DNA of 64,000 nucleotides from Citrus sinensis (Eukaryota > Streptophyta > Magnoliopsida > Sapindales > Rutaceae): assembly GCF_022201045.2 (NCBI RefSeq), contig NC_068564.1:2480001-2544000 (forward strand), in the 5' to 3' direction. The stretch's first letter is position 1. Each line of letters starts with the position of its first letter. A program made the translations under genes and the position numbers. Under the pieces are notes generated by a model. It did no database searches, was not told where the DNA came from, and was given only the letters and a program-made list of their open reading frames with translations. Positions 63,590-64,000 of this stretch are shown piece after piece.

Positions 63590-63859
63590 ATGATGAGAAT
63601 CCAAAACTCTCCCCATCTATCCCTAACTTTGATTATTCTTCTGCTAGCAGTATTAATCCAGATAGCGAGTTGCCGATATGTAAACCATGTGACAGCTGAA
63701 GAGACAGGACAAGGATCAAGAACCAAGTATACTTCAATGTTTTGGGAAAGCTTCTCTGCAATCGTCAGCTCTATGGAGTCGCACAACAAGAAGATCCACC
63801 ATATGCACACGGTGTCACGCAGACTTGTCCCTGGCGGACCAAACCCCCTTCATAATTGA
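63590..63859 (+). CDS. CLE peptide precursor, canonical RLVPGGPNPLHN core
   Basis: An 89-aa secreted precursor. Signal peptide at about residues 1-29 (MMRIQNSPHLSL, then LIILLLAVLIQIASCR), a variable region, and the CLE box RLVPGGPNPLHN at the last 12 residues, preceded by a basic Arg. All core CLE positions are present. I chose the Met at 63590. An upstream in-frame Met at 63494 would bury the signal peptide behind 32 residues and sits at the TATA box. The start (MRIQNS versus MRIHNS) and equal length show that it is a tandem paralogue of the gene at 60726. Confidence 0.9.
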   Translation: MMRIQNSPHLSLTLIILLLAVLIQIASCRYVNHVTAEETGQGSRTKYTSMFWESFSAIVSSMESHNKKIHHMHTVSRRLVPGGPNPLHN

Positions 63860-64000
63860 CTGTACGCACAAATCTGCATTATCCATTTGTTTCTTCTTTG
63901 GTTTTTCAGACTGATCATAGTTTTTTTTTTTAAGTTATAAAGAGAATTATTTGCATATGTATATGGTTTTGTTTCTGTGATTTATGCATTCCAAATATTA
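63860..64000. other. 3' flank of the second CLE gene
   Basis: AT-rich end of the window, expected to be 3' UTR and flank. Confidence 0.4.

Overview
This is plant nuclear DNA, most likely from a eudicot. The genes have GT-AG introns, the spacers are AT-rich, and the transposons are plant types (hAT and Mutator-like MITEs, tRNA-derived SINEs, a Ty3-type LTR element). The proteins align closely with Arabidopsis proteins recalled from memory. A woody rosid would fit, but that is inference only.

Ten protein-coding genes can be supported. In order they are: a divergent SEC22-type R-SNARE (322-1706, +); an R2R3-MYB of the LAF1/MYB18/MYB19 type (3080-5287, -); the CFIm25 polyadenylation factor (15938-18546, -); a RUP-type WD40 repressor of UV-B signalling (27285-28385, -); the mismatch-repair ATPase MSH3 (35307-42267, +); the XPG-family nuclease SEND1/GEN2 (42766-47660, -); a membrane steroid-binding (MAPR) protein (48675-49852, -); an F-box/LRR protein (54311-55394, -); and two tandem CLE peptide precursors (60726-60995 and 63590-63859, +). 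I rebuilt every intron by hand from splice sites and reading phase; all phases close.

The gene order matters. As I recall them, the Arabidopsis relatives lie in three small blocks: At5g52240-52270 (MSBP1, RUP1, MYB19, SEC22-2), At4g25540-25560 (MSH3, CFIS2, LAF1) and At3g48880-48900 (F-box, MSBP2, SEND1). This window holds them as one run, so it looks like an unfractionated version of a block that was duplicated and sorted in Arabidopsis.

The spacers are rich in transposons, several with exact target-site duplications (TSDs). The 18.7-22.6 kb stretch is an insertion cluster: a hAT element, a gag-only LTR retrotransposon and a second hAT element, with overlapping TSDs. Two copies of a 0.8-1.0 kb hAT family lie at 32.1 and 50.7 kb. 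Two long-TIR Mutator-like MITE families have two copies each (9.2 and 12.4 kb; 25.8 and 52.1 kb). There is also a Tourist-like MITE, a SINE with a 16-bp TSD, a tRNA-Ala pseudogene, a LINE RNase H fragment and several short tandem duplications.

No new multi-gene system was found. The most interesting points are the merged synteny block, the tandem CLE pair (one with an unusual Cys-containing peptide), the divergent SEC22, and the well-dated insertion cluster.
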